From: Acanthopleura granulata
Taxonomy: Eukaryota > Mollusca > Polyplacophora > Chitonida > Chitonidae
DNA: 64,000 nucleotides
Reading direction: 5' to 3'
Assembly (NCBI GenBank): GCA_016165875.1
Contig: JABBOT010000014.1
Coordinates: 9,595,489-9,659,488 of the forward strand
Positions 51,851 to 63,948 of the stretch are shown piece by piece; within the stretch, counting starts at the first letter, position 1, and every line of letters starts with the position of its first letter. The translations under genes and the position numbers were made by a program. A model generated the notes under the pieces. That model did no database searches, had not been told where the DNA came from, and was given only the letters and a program-made list of their open reading frames with translations.

Positions 51851-54800
51851 TCATCTAGACGTGTACTTTCCATTGTCGTTGTTAACATCTTCAAAGCGGG
51901 GACAAAGTGTCATCTCACTCTCTGCCACAGAGAGAGGAAGATGTAAACCCTTTGAGGGATTAGTCCTTTGGTTTGGGTGAGATTCTAAATCTCGACTGAT
52001 AACCTCGTGTCCGTGTTCGGTGGCCAGTCTACAAGCGTCCTTCCCACTGGATGTGAGGCGCGTGACGTCACTACCGGCTCGAAGTAAGATATCTACGACT
52101 TCCGATCTGCCGATAATGGCGGCAATATGCAGGGCTGTGACGTCTTGCTCACCACCAAACCTGGCTGCCGCCCGATCGACATCTGGACTGTGAAGAACAA
52201 GCAGGGAGAGAAACATTTTCTGGGAATTACACACTGCTGTGTGCAGCAAATCTCTCCCGCTGGGGTCCCTGTACTGAAGAGCTGTCCTGATGGAGGCGCC
52301 CGCTGCTAAAAGGTTGAGAGCCGCATCATGTCTCCTCCCGGTGACAGCTAGGTAGAATGGCGTTCTGCCAAGTGAGTCCAAAGCGTTGATGTCAGTCAAT
52401 TTTAGATAGAGAATCGTGCTAAAACATGTATCGCTGGAGTACAGAAGAGCGTAATGGAGCAAATTGCCAAACACTGAAAGTTCTGCGTTCAACGGAAGTG
52501 TTATGTCAACACCTTGAGCAAACTCAGAGAGAATCCGAATCATTTCTTCATCACCTGATTTCAGAACTTCGGCCCAAGCCAGTGTATCATGGCCACTGGC
52601 GCCTAATTCCAAAAGCCTGCGCACGATTGAGGGGCCCCTTTTTTGGACTGCTACACGTAGCAAACTGTCGCCACTCCCGTTGGTTATCACTGGGTTATCC
52701 CAGTACTTCAAGATTAGCTTCGCACACGTGCCATTATTTCCATTTAAGGCTGTATGCAGTATACTGTTCCCATCACAGTCGGTTGCTGTAAAGTCGCATA
52801 TGGAAAATCTAACCTTCTCAGACAAACCTTCGATACTGGCAGCCCTAACCGATCTCTCATTGTCCCTGGATAGCTTCAGTAGGCTCTCTAGGTCCCTGAC
52901 GTTCCGAGCAGCTGCACAGAAATGTTGGACTATTTTATGTAAAACTGTTTTTCCGTCAGTATCTTTCCGGTTAATGTCCGCCCCATAATTTAACAACTGA
53001 TCCAGGTAACCAGGAAGAAAATGTCCATTGACAAGGGCCTCTAAGGGTGACGTGGGAACTTTTCTCAAATCAGTGCTAAGAGCGTTTGGATCGGCGCCGG
53101 ATTTTAACAACTCCGTTATTATCCCGAGCGAGGGTTGACGCTCAAGCGCCTCCACAAGAGGAGTGCTATGGTCGCTGAAAGGAATATTGGTGCTACTTCC
53201 GGCAGATAAAAGTAGTCTGACAGCATCCCACTGGCGACTGTAAATCGACAAATGCAGCGCAGTTGTTGACGTCAACGATTTCGACACGAAGCGACTGTTG
53301 ACGTCGGCGCCATGGGACAGCAGTAGCTCAACAACGGCGTTTTCCTTCTCCATTACGGCCAAATGTAACGGTGTCACATCTGTGAAAAGGCTTCGTTCGT
53401 TGACACCCCACTGACACCTAGCTTCTATATCTGCCCCTGCCAGAAGCAGCTGGGTAACCGTAGAATGGCGGCCCATAGCACATGCCAGGTGTAACGGAGT
53501 AATCTTTGCGTTGTCGGACATGGTGACCTCAGCCCCTGCCATGAGGAGGCTCTCTACCAGGGGAATGTGCCCCCCGCGTGCTGCCAGATGAAGCGCTGTC
53601 TGTCCCCGTCTGTTCGTCAGATTCACAACTAGCGGTTTGCAGTCATTCATGTGGTGTATAAAGGTCAGTGGTAAATCTGCAAAATAAGAATAAAGAAAAG
53701 AACCGAAACTCCTTCATTTGGCCATTATCTGCTACAACTTCAATGTCCAGTTCATATCTAGAAACGGGAAGAAGGTATGTATATGGTCTTAATTATTTTG
53801 GTAAGCACCTTTTCTGAGAATATCAAGAAATAATACGAGCCTTGTTACAGGTATTTTGTTATCCAGACAGAATGTAACAAGCACTAGTTAACCTTCTTCA
53901 GCCTATCACCAATTCCACTATTAAATGCCACGATAATATTCGCGGACTCATTACTAAAATATTCATCGATGCTGATTCGTAAAACGGTATATCGTCAAGA
54001 ACTTTAAATCGTCCGATTTTTCTTTCAGAAGCTCGTATTGATTATTTCCAGATATTGGATACATACTTTACCGTAAAGTTCGTGCAATGTACAGATAAAT
54101 TTTACACTGAATTCCTTCAGAACAAATTATTTAAGAGTGATCACAACCTCCCCACAAAGCCACAACGCTCTGACTTGCCTTCCTTTTTAATGGGTTTCTC
54201 GCATGGAGAATTTGCCAGCATGAGGGCCTGAGCGGCTGCGATATTGTTGTTCTCGGTAGCGGTATGAAGGGCGGTGTAATCGAATTCATTCTTAGCTGTC
54301 GTGTCGATTCCATGAAAAACAAGAAGAGAGAGAACTGGAAAAGCCAAGATGTCCGCGGCCGCTAGGTGAAGCAGTTGATCGATAGGTTCGTTGGGATCAA
54401 GACACCTGAACAGCATGGTCATGATATGTACGTATCTCTGGGAGGCAGCTAGACGAATGACCAGGTTCCCTGCGCTGTCCCGGGTGATATCATCGGGCGT
54501 GCGCTGTGACTCCGATGTTTCAAACGACCTTTCGAAATCACTGCAGATATCAAACACCAAGGGCTCGGTGATTCTAAGTTTTGTCGTATTGCGCTGATAC
54601 TGAAGCTTGGCATTCAGCAGCACTTGCCACAGGTCAGTTTGACGCCTGACAGCTGCCTCCACAAGGGGATTACGGTCGGGATGATCCCACAACTCCAAAC
54701 TGGTCCTGGGTAGCAGTACCTTCATAGTGTCAATGTGTCCACTTTGGTAGGCAAGCAGCAAGGCTGACTTGTCGGGCTCTCCGGAGACGGAGAGGGTCCG

Positions 54801-55913
54801 AGAATCCGGGTCTGCCCCGTGAAGGAGTAAGAACTCTACTATGTCAGTAAACCCTTGATCAGCCGCCACGTGCAGAGCTGTATATCCGATCTTCTCATCC
54901 ACAGTGACGCGCTGGTTGACGTCATTTCCTGTCGCCACAAGATACCGCACCAACTGGTACCGGTTGTTAGCTACGGCTAAGGACAGCGGGGACATGCGGG
55001 TTGTGATGGCGTTCCTCACATCAGCTCTTCGAGACAAAAGTTCAAAAATGTCTACATCTCCGTTTTGGCATGCTATGTGCATTGGTCCAAGGCGCTCACG
55101 GGTGTACATCCATGCGTTGACTGCTACGTTGTCAGCAAGCTGAAGAGGGTCACTTTCGTGGTCTAGGAGCTCTTGAACGATCTCAGATTCCCGCAACACA
55201 GTGGCTAAATGAATAGGCGCCAGTCCACTTCCGAAGTTCAGGTTACATTTGGCACTGAGGTCACTCTGGGCCATAAGTAGTTTTGCTGACGCGAGTCGTC
55301 GGTGATGAATTGCCTGGAGCAGCGGCGTCATGCTGTTGTTGTCCTGAATGTTGACGTCAGCGCCAGAGCGTAAGAGCAGCCGAGCGACGCTGAGGTGTCC
55401 CTTCATACAGGCGACGTGTAGCGGCGTGAGGCCGTGCGAATCACGCGTGTTCACGAGCGAGGAGCTCATGCTGACAATCACGTTGCACAGGTAGGTATGG
55501 TTTCGCTGTACAGACAGATGAAGGCCAGTCCGGCCAGCTGGCACCAAGTCCTCGCCCGCTGGAAAGGTCCTCGCGCTAACATCTGCCCCACGGTCCGTCA
55601 ACAAGTTGAAGGCGGACGTGTGACCGAGCGCACAGGCTACATGTAGGGGAGATAATCCCTGATACTGGCCAGAGGGCGCCATCGTGTCAACATCAAATCC
55701 TTCGTCCAAGAGAAACCGCATTATAGTACAGTTATTAAAGGCCGTAGCAACGGTTAGAGCAGGAGTTCCATCCCTTGAGCAGAGGCATTCGGGATCCAAA
55801 AGGCCATTACGTGAAGCTTGCTGAAGGCGCCGTATGTCGTCGGAGATGATCGACCTGACGGGACCGTCTTCGTCTGGGTTGTGGAAACATTCAATAAGGA
55901 AACGGTTACTCAT
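51851..55913 (-). CDS. large ankyrin-repeat protein (two exons, GC-AG intron inferred)
   Basis: Exon 1 runs 55913-54179 and exon 2 runs 53676-51851. Together they give 3,561 nt, 1,186 aa plus stop. The ATG at 55913 has an in-frame TAA shortly upstream. Exon 1 carries about a dozen ankyrin repeats (such as GLTPLHVACMKGHLSVARLL and IGYTALHVAADQGFTDIVEF). Exon 2 carries about a dozen more (RGQTALHLAARGGHIPLVES, DVTALHIAAIIGRSEVVDIL). Exon 1 would run to a stop at 54141, but the donor AAG|GCAAGT at 54179 is a textbook GC-type site. Its phase (one base) fits the acceptor TTTTGCAG at 53677, whose exon starts with two bases of a codon and stays open. No SOCS box, death domain or membrane segment is visible. 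Likely an intracellular scaffold; partners unknown. The alternative is two separate adjacent ankyrin genes of 590 and 599 codons. Confidence 0.85.
53677..54178 (-). other. GC-AG intron of the ankyrin gene
   Basis: 502 nt, donor GCAAGT and acceptor TTATTTTGCAG on the minus strand. AT-rich, with no repeat family recognised. Retaining it would end the protein 13 codons after the junction at the stop near 54141. Confidence 0.65.
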
Positions 55914-56560
55914 CAGAGATAGTTATGAAATCGGTTAATGAAAAACTGAATGGCCAGAAAGATGTGTAAATTTGTGGCTGATTCATCGTCTGATTCTTAA
56001 AGTTACTTTGGAAAATATATTGTTCTGTTAAACGGAAAAAGCATGTCGAAAAACCAGACATCAGTAGTGGCAATAAAATTGGAATCTTACAAGAAGATCG
56101 CCTCGTGTTATGATTCATAGAGTGCTGAAACAAACGTTAGGTCCCATGAAAGCAGTAGAAAAGAGAGAAACATAGCAAAACACATCGGTCTTTTTCTGAA
56201 TGAACTGAGGGGAGTGATTAATGACAAAGCTATGGGCGTCATCGCCAGCAATAGAGTTAGGTGGTGTGAAGCTTATGGCTGCCATCAAAGACATTCACGC
56301 ACAGGTTTTCTTCACACTCCTATATCACCCATCCTTAAACTTGCGCTGAAAATACTCACTAAGTAATGAAAACGAGGGCAAAACTGACACGCATCCCAGA
56401 TTCTTTCGTGGCGTTACACTCTTAAAGCAAGCGTATTTTTCAGGGATGTCGTCACTTCCTGTTGATGCTGATTGGCCCGTGTCATCTCCCGTGTTCTCTC
56501 CAGGATAAACCGTGCATTCGCAGCTAAAAGCACAAGGTTTCTGTGGGTAACATCTGAATC
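55914..56560. other. region between divergent ankyrin and small-protein genes
   Basis: About 650 nt separate the two divergent start codons, so both promoters may lie here. No clear TATA box or repeat was seen. Confidence 0.4.
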
Positions 56561-57770
56561 ATGACTTCAAGCAAGAAACTGTTGTCACTAGACGATGAAG
56601 TCATATTTAAAATCAAACAGACTACAGTGAATAAAAAGCAAGTAAGTAATTATTTAACAAGCAACAGAACACGAGGGGGAAAGTTAATCACAGGATGTAA
56701 TCTGCAGACTACAACTGTGACACCGCTTTCTTTTGCTCCCTTGAATGGCGTTCATCAGCACATGTCTTTGTTATAGTTGTTTAACGGTAAATCCAAGAAG
56801 TTTTCACTTATATGTTAGTTGTACAGCTGTGTTACGTTATATGTTAGTGGTACTGGCGTGTTACGTTCTATTTATTGCTGTTTCATGGACATACCTGAAG
56901 TTAAATGTTTTCTACCCCATTTCGCGAGGTACTGAAGAAGCCTGCTGACCTCGGGACGTGGGTTCGGTCGCTTTATGGACTGGTTAATTCAATGGTTTCG
57001 AGAATTTTTCAATACATAATGGCGGATAGATTTACGGATGGAGGACACAGAGGTGTCCGGTTTAGATCACCAATCTCTGCCTTAAGCGCCTCTTGGCTTA
57101 AAGGTGCAGAAAACATAAAAATCACGTAAAGTTCAGATAAAGGAGTGCGAAAACTAGTTGTAAAAGTGGTCTTCAACAACTTTTTTTCTTTAAAGAGAAA
57201 AAGACACTTGAAAATAATTTTTGTATGGTGGGTATTTGGACCACCATTTGGTATATATCGTCTTCGTGTAATAATGTTATAAATGAGACACATGTTTAAT
57301 GAATATTTTTGCGCTTTGTCCTTTCAGCTAACAAATGCATTCAACCTGGATTTGGATCATATTTATATTTTTAATATATTCATAAATATCATCATAATTC
57401 GGGTTAAATGCATACGTTGGAATATAAACAACAAATTTATATCAAAAAAAATTATTACGTATACATCACATCCTTATTTACAACATTATTATGCAACAAC
57501 GATAAACACCAAAAGTTGGTCCCAAATGCCCGCCACGCAAAAATATATTCAAATACCCTTTTTTCCTGAAAAAAAATCCTAAAGATATTAACGACCATAC
57601 TTAAGTTTTGAGGCTCTTTTATTTTACTTTATTCTTTTTATTATTCCCTCTCCTACAAAAAGGTATCTGGAACAGCGAGGGGTGGATTGGAAAAGACGAA
57701 CTCGATTAATCAAGGTATTGCAAATGGCAGTCTAAAGGCCACCGGATCAACGAACAGCCTTGGGACATGA
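56561..57770 (+). CDS. candidate two-exon gene for a 62-aa protein
   Basis: Exon 1 is 56561-56641 (27 codons, starting MTSSKKLLSLDDEVIFKIKQ), ending at a strong GTAAGT donor in phase 0. Exon 2 is 57663-57770, after a long pyrimidine tract (near 57615-57654) and an AG. It continues in phase with VSGTARGGLEKTNSINQG, a Ser/Gly/Asn-rich tail and TGA. I do not recognise the protein: lysine-rich and probably soluble, with no signal peptide or membrane segment. The intron could contain further exons, in which case the model is incomplete. The support is splice-site quality, phase and composition only. Confidence 0.4.
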
Positions 57771-58138
57771 GACGATACAGGTACAAATAGAGAAAATCCT
57801 CTCTGCATGTACATGTATTATTGAATTCATTGAAGGCAGAACCGCCGTGGCTACGAATAGAGACCGTTTAGAGTACTAAAAGCATGCGACGCTGCCATGG
57901 GTATGAACAGTCCAGCGACACGAGTAAAAAAAAAAAGTAAGTTAGTAGACAGTACTGCAACAAGCAGCACAAGAAACCGTTCCGACTAAACAGAACCGTC
58001 TCAGCATGTGTGAGTAAAAATACAAAACGCTTGTCAGTAGACAGTACCTCCAGAAACTGTTCCAAGTAACAAAAGCATCCATATTTCTGAACAGTAAGCT
58101 GTTATGAGTAAAACCACAAAAAATTAAGTGGAAAGATT
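57771..58138. repeat. imperfect repeats of about 95 bp after the small gene
   Basis: Blocks sharing gtagacagtac, gaaaccgttcc/gaaactgttcc and gagtaaaa recur two to three times. No gene seen. Confidence 0.4.
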
Positions 58139-58142
58139 ATTA

Positions 58143-58180
<38 letters not shown>

Positions 58181-58182
58181 AA
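58139..58182. repeat. AAAT microsatellite
   Basis: About ten uninterrupted aaat units. No SINE body is recognisable beside it. Confidence 0.85.
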
Positions 58183-58299
58183 CGATACTCACAGTTTAAA
58201 GCGAAGTCTTCTTGACATGGCGAACGGAAAGGTCCTTACTGTTTCCTATGACTAGACAGTTCTGAAATAGCGGAGGCTTTCATATACATTTGTAACGCT

Positions 58300-58450
58300 A
58301 CATAAATGGCCATCACCAGCATTACAATCTATAAAAAATTGAGTGAAATCTGTTGCTATGGGATTCGAACTCTCCGTCTCCACGGTGTCAGGCAACAATA
58401 ACGTTGTTGCTGAACCCCCTGAGGCGACCGGCCTAGACTCGAAGATATAC
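58300..58450 (-). mobile_element. tRNA-like sequence, probable SINE head
   Basis: On the minus strand CGCCTCAGGGGGTTCAGCAA and GAGTTCGAATCCCATAG resemble box A and box B at tRNA spacing. The acceptor and T stems do not pair well, so a functional tRNA gene is unlikely. Confidence 0.35.
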
Positions 58451-59067
58451 CAGGTCAACATGCATGTCACAGCGCTAGACATACTACCTCCATATAACTG
58501 TATTTTTATCTAACATGTATAGTTCTAGGGGTGTGTAGGAGACTTTAGCACCACTATAAATACCAGGCATTTCTTAATCCAGGCCGTTATTTTCTAGCCT
58601 TTTGTCAACAATATAGTTTCAGTTAGCATAGGGTATACTTTGTTACAAGGTGTAGAATTTTTGGACTGCTGCTACGCAAAATTATGGTTTTGCGACAATA
58701 ATGTGAACCACTCGTACACTTTAGTTTTCGGACAGTACATTATCTATGTACTTCACCTAGCTATGGTCGCGTGAAGAGCACGTCTGTATATTAACTAAAC
58801 CACGGAAATCTGACATGTACATGTACAAAGTACATGGCGCCGTTGTGTAATGCTTGCGCACACGCCAGAAATAAACATACTGTTGGCAATATATGAATGA
58901 CGTCATGGCCTAACGTGACGAGTAGTCATCGTTATATATATGTGTGTGTGTGTGTTTATAGAAAAGTGGTGAAGTGTCAGTACTACCTGGACCGCCTCAG
59001 TGGGCATGACTCATGGTGTGGTCAGCGGGTTTTCCGACCTGCTTCTGGAACTGCGCGCTATGATTTT

Positions 59068-59331
59068 TTTATTTATTTATTTCATTGGTGTTTTTACGCC
59101 GTACTCAAGAATATTTCACTTATACGACGGCGTCCAGCATTATGGTGGGAGGAAACCGGGCAGAACCAGGCGGAAACCCACGACCATCCGCAGGTTGCTG
59201 GCATACCTTCCCACGTACGGCCAGAGAGGAAGCCAGCATGAGCTGGTCTTGAACTCACAGCGACCGCATTGGTGGGAGGCTTCGGGTCATTGTGCTGCGA
59301 TAGCGCGCTAACCGACTGAGCCATGCAGGTC
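59068..59331 (-). mobile_element. SINE, full length, well preserved
   Basis: Complete from the ttta-type tail at the left to the head at the right (ccgactgagccatgcagg). It keeps cgacggcgtccagcattatg, gaccatccgcaggttgctgg and the box-B complement (ttgaactcacagc). The copy closest to the family consensus in this window. Confidence 0.9.
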
Positions 59332-59734
59332 CCAGGCGCGCTATGAAACCTGAGCGCGACAAGTCTGGTGATATATCCATCAAATCATAAGCGAGCGTAT
59401 CCAACACCCAATAAACAGTCTGCTCGTCAATACACGCTAGGCATGCGCAGAAAACTACTAATACACTGCACTGATATTGGCGCTCATCCATGGGGAATTA
59501 CCTAAGAAATCGTCGCTGCTAGAGTCCACGTACGAGAGTCCCCTGAGTACGGTAGGTCTGTACAATATTTATAAATAGCACGCTGCCCTAATAAACAGTA
59601 TGCTCTACTTTCAGATGAAAGGCGTTTGTCGCCCCCCCCCCAACCTCCCTCAGATGAGTCAGAGAACATATTACTTGTTTGGATTCAGTTTTTTTTCTCA
59701 GAATAATAATAATACAATTGTGGTACTCTGAAGT

Positions 59735-60370
59735 GGAAAGCGGGCTATTGTAGCCCACACTTCTGTATGGGGAGAGGTGGGCAAGACTAGCCATATTTCC
59801 ATGTACTATATACAGTATAGGGTATGGGAAGAGGAGGGAAACGATTCTTGCCCACACATTCATGTGCTTATACACTAACGGTACATTGTACGGGGAGAGG
59901 AGGAGGACACTAGCCATACTTCCATGTACTGTATACAGTTTACTGTATGAAGGAGAACGGCAATTCTAGCCAGCACATCCAAGTGACTGTATACAGTATG
60001 CTTTACTGGGCGGACAACAATTCTAGCCCACACATCATCTGGCTAAACTCCCTATGAGGGGAGGACGTTAATTCCAGCCCACACAATAATGTTATGCATA
60101 CAGTGTACTACATGGGAGATAACGGCAATTCTAGCCAGCATATCTATATGTGACTGTACACAGTACGCCTTATGGGCGGGACAGCAATTCTAGCCCACAC
60201 ATCATGTGGCGAAACTCCGTACAGTGTGCTGTGTGGAGAGGGGACAGAAACACAAGCTTACCGCTCCACGTACTGTATAGAGGATACTGGGTGGGGAAAG
60301 AAGGGCGAGTCCTGGCCTACATTTACATGTGTTGTGTACAGTGCACTGCATGATAAGAAAACGACTACTC
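59735..60370. repeat. palindrome-rich minisatellite, about 60-bp degenerate units
   Basis: About ten units combine a ctgtatacagt-type palindrome, a short g-rich piece (tggggagagg, atgggcggg) and caattctagcccacacat. Units vary in length and sequence. Confidence 0.75.
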
Positions 60371-60479
60371 TAGCTCACACAATGTGTGCATGGTTGCACG
60401 TGCAGGAATGTTCCATGGCGGGGCAGTATACCTACGACAGTGGTTGCCATGGTAAATATGCCAACATGTAACGCCATGT

Positions 60480-61519
60480 GGGTTATGCCAACAGGCAGGT
60501 GGTGGAAATATCACCGGGCGAAGGTCTCGGTACACCTATAGCCCGGGGGTAGGGGCGTATATCGAATAGCTCACGTCCTAACAGCTTGTGATAACAACAC
60601 AGTTATATGACAGACATGTACTTACGTCTTACATTTCGGCTAACCTGGAAGATCTACACGCAGTCAGTGAAGTTTCCGTTATATAGTATGTCTAATCTTC
60701 GGTCTTAACATCTACGTCTTCAAAAAAAATAAACAGGAACTTCGTTACCTATCAAAGTAATAAACACACGTGTAGAGAGGAAAGTAGATACTAGTGTGAC
60801 CGCTATATGTTGTCATATGGGTCTGGACAGCACACCGGTTTGTAACTGTGCCAAATACACAAAAACCCGCGGCATGCTGCATACAAGACATTTGCATAGG
60901 CCCCTTAGCTCGCCTTTATGTTTACGCTGCCCGCTATGTTTACACTCGGCGAACCACTTGGCAGTGTTAGAGACCTCCGGTTGTCTGCCCCTGGCACGCT
61001 CATATATAACACTATAAATGTTAGGGTTCAGTGGGGCGTGAAGGTTTTTGCCCCGGGTTATGTTTGTAGGCTGTAATCTTGACCGATTACAGACGTCTGT
61101 TAGATGAGAGTCTGTAGCGAAATCGCCGGGGACAATAAATGAATTTACCTCATTGCTCGTCGCATAATAAGACAGAATAACCACATCAGGAGAATGAGCA
61201 GTCACTACAATGGTGACAAAATACTGATGTTTAAAAAATATCATGTTTCGTGATATTCTATATTTCGTCGCACTCTGGTTCCACAGTCTGCCATCGTCAA
61301 ATTGATCTGTTGATGTACCCCATGGTATTTAAGAAGTGAAAGGTTACCCAGTGTAGGCTGGCCTATCAGATAAAGCAGAAGAGCTCTTTTAAAGTAATAC
61401 GCTTCCAATGATAACATGTGCGACAAATCCAGCGTCATTCATAGTTGGCATCCGAAGAGAACTTCTCCATATCTGAATACAGTGCATTTTAAACAGCTTT
61501 TATTTCATGACTGGTGTCT
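60480..61519. other. non-coding stretch
   Basis: Only unsupported reading frames (up to 143 codons on the minus strand at 60813-61244, with no family features). No repeat recognised. Confidence 0.4.
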
Positions 61520-61585
61520 CTCACCAATGCAGTGGCAATGAGTTCAAGTCCAGCTCATGCTGGCCTCCTCTGTCGCTAGTGGCAT
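61520..61585 (+). mobile_element. SINE head fragment
   Basis: Box-B-proximal part of the tRNA head only: ctcaccaatgcagtggcaat, then gagttcaagtccagctc and atgctggcctcctct. Confidence 0.65.
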
Positions 61586-62446
61586 TGTATAATAATGTCT
61601 GCCTTCAGTGAAGTTTGGATCAAAACACACGTATTCTGTTGGTTCTTGGTCAAGTAACAAACCCACCTAAAGAAACAGGATCGAAACTGTCAGCCAAAAG
61701 ATATAGATTAGCCAGTTAAATAAAACTTGATATTTGTGAGCGACGCCATTTTATTCGGCATGTTAAACCTACAAGTGAACATGTTGAAATGCAAACACAT
61801 GTCCTGGGTATGCATGGTTACTACTGGTTTGTCTATATCGGTCATTTGCACTATGTAGCGACTTTTGTATTGAAATTCTTAAACAGTAAACAGTTTACAC
61901 GAATGCTCGGAAGCATGGTGAGATATACCAAGCAGTACTTGTTTGAATTCACATGATACCTAATGTCAACTCTTGATGGAGTCGTTTACCAATAAAATGG
62001 TGAACAGATGTCTTGATATGCAAACGATTGACATCAACGGCAAAGTGAGATGATAGAGCTGAGGTCACCGGAGGGTATACGTTACACTGTAAAATTACCA
62101 ACATCCGGAGAGTTTAATGGTTGATTAAACTTCACACAAGCGTGTGTAATAAATATTCACATATATTTAAGTAAACACACAAGTGTCTAAAACATGTGTA
62201 TAGGCCTACACTATGATCGTATCATCTCAAAGTGTTTAATATATGACGCATAAAAATGTTTATAAGTTAAGCATCGACAGTTACAGTGTATATGTGACTG
62301 CGGCATTCTTCTGGAAAGAGTCTGTCATTTAAACCTCACAGCTTCCAAGGACAAGGTGATACTTCTAGACATTCAAATGTTTTTCCAACAATGAAAGTAT
62401 AAAACACGGGAAACACTAGTACAACGTCACTAAAGCAATCGGCCGA

Positions 62447-62513
62447 TGACGTCAATGCGCACGTTTTTTTCTGTGACGTCAGCAATACCCACTGCTTTCA
62501 TGTGGATATATAG
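62447..62513 (+). promoter_or_regulatory. promoter-like cluster: two perfect CREs and a TATA box
   Basis: TGACGTCA occurs at 62447-62454 and again at 62474-62481, followed by TATATAG at 62507-62513. Known: the palindrome TGACGTCA binds CREB/ATF factors, most strongly near TATA boxes. An initiator-like TCAGCT follows near 62523. No convincing coding exon was found downstream within the window, so the target transcript is unknown. Confidence 0.4.
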
Positions 62514-62514
62514 C

Positions 62515-63939
62515 ATTAATACATCAGCTCCAGCAAGCCGAGTTATGCACCGTGTATAATAATGATACATATTGGTACAATCTAAAAAGTGATTTGCTAG
62601 ATTGATGGCATAGTACTTTTCTGAGAAGACGCGAAAATATATTGTTATTGCTGCAATAACATTACGTGTTCAGTTATTCCAGCAGAAAACTTTAGAATTT
62701 ATACACAGAGAACGGGTGCACAGGTTTTCCCAGCAACAACTCATCCCTTCAGAGATGGCGAAACTCCGCTCACTGGAGTAAACATACCTGTCCTCTTAGT
62801 TTTGAAGCTCGGGGGGAGGGGACTGGTTGACAAACCCCACACTCTTATAAATTTTCGTAGCAATTACATGTGAAAGGTCATTAATACAAACGGCCATGTG
62901 TTTTCGCCGTAAAGTGATTGCCGTAATGGCCTTAAATCATGATGTAAAATAATATACGAACGCCTAAAGGATCACGTGTTTTTCCTGTTACCTGTGTGTT
63001 ACCACTAAAGTGACTGTAGTGGAAAAAAACATGGGCTTTTCTAACAATGCATAAGGCCTCCAGCATGTAGCAACAAAGAAATATATACAAACTTAAATGA
63101 CATGAATGGTACCATTTTATTATATTGATTAAAATGAAGCAAATATTTTACAATCGGTTTGAAAACGAAAAAACAGCGACATTCTTTTCTCATAAATATA
63201 AATTATATTCTATGGTATTATCCTGTAAAAACCTTCACTCTCGACTCAAAGCTATCAAGTCGTCAATCGTGGCAGTGATTGAACAGACCTGTAGTAGCTT
63301 GGACATTTCCAATAAACAGTTAGGGTTTGTAAGCAGAGAAAACTCTGAGCCACAGATGCCAGCCTTCAACAGCTGGATTAATAGATGGGTCTGAACTGAG
63401 TGGGACTTCTGGGGAGGGCTACCTGCACAGTAGCTTCTCTTGGTTGTAACGAATCAGTAAATCATGGTATATACACAGTAGCTATGCCGAAGTCATTTTC
63501 GCTACTCTGGTGATCGCCTATCTCCCACAGTTTTGAAATCGTCATCTGTACATTGCTGTCCTTCAAAACAAGCAGAGTGAAAACCATCAGATCTGAAGAT
63601 AACAGACCATGGACAATGTTTCCATTCTTTAATCTTTCCAGCTCACGCTGAAGTACTTTCGTTGCTGTATTAATATTAGCCGCACCCTGTTCTACAGTCA
63701 TATTGCACACGCAGCAGAGTTTTAGCTTTTGTCCGCCAGGGGGAGTCTCAGTCGCCGCCTACCCCAGCTCCACAGCTGTCTATCAGTACCCATACATGTG
63801 CGCATGCTCACTTGTTTTCCATCGAAATCCATCTCAAGACAGAGGCCGGATTGAGCATGTGCTATTGTATCGTCCTGGTAAATAAAAAATGAAAATAAAG
63901 AATGTCAAAAATGAAAAAAAAGAGCGATTTTTAGCAAAG
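62515..63939. other. region near the right edge, possible exon fragments only
   Basis: Two frames of 80-90 codons (63125-63394 plus, 63462-63710 minus) look protein-like in composition but match no family I know and lack clear splice signals. Confidence 0.3.
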
Positions 63940-63948
63940 TATATAAAA
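63940..63948 (+). promoter_or_regulatory. TATA box near the right edge
   Basis: TATATAAAA with a purine-rich stretch after it. A start site would fall near 63970, pointing to a gene running out of the window. Based on one motif only. Confidence 0.3.

Noticed and set aside
58320..58440. Possible tRNA gene on the minus strand
   Set aside because: Box-like motifs exist, but the stems do not pair, so it is more likely a SINE remnant.
60813..61244. 143-codon minus-strand frame
   Set aside because: No recognisable domain, no splice context, biased composition; probably chance.
63462..63710. 82-codon minus-strand frame with helical, protein-like composition
   Set aside because: Could be a terminal exon, but no acceptor of quality and no family recognised; needs transcript evidence.
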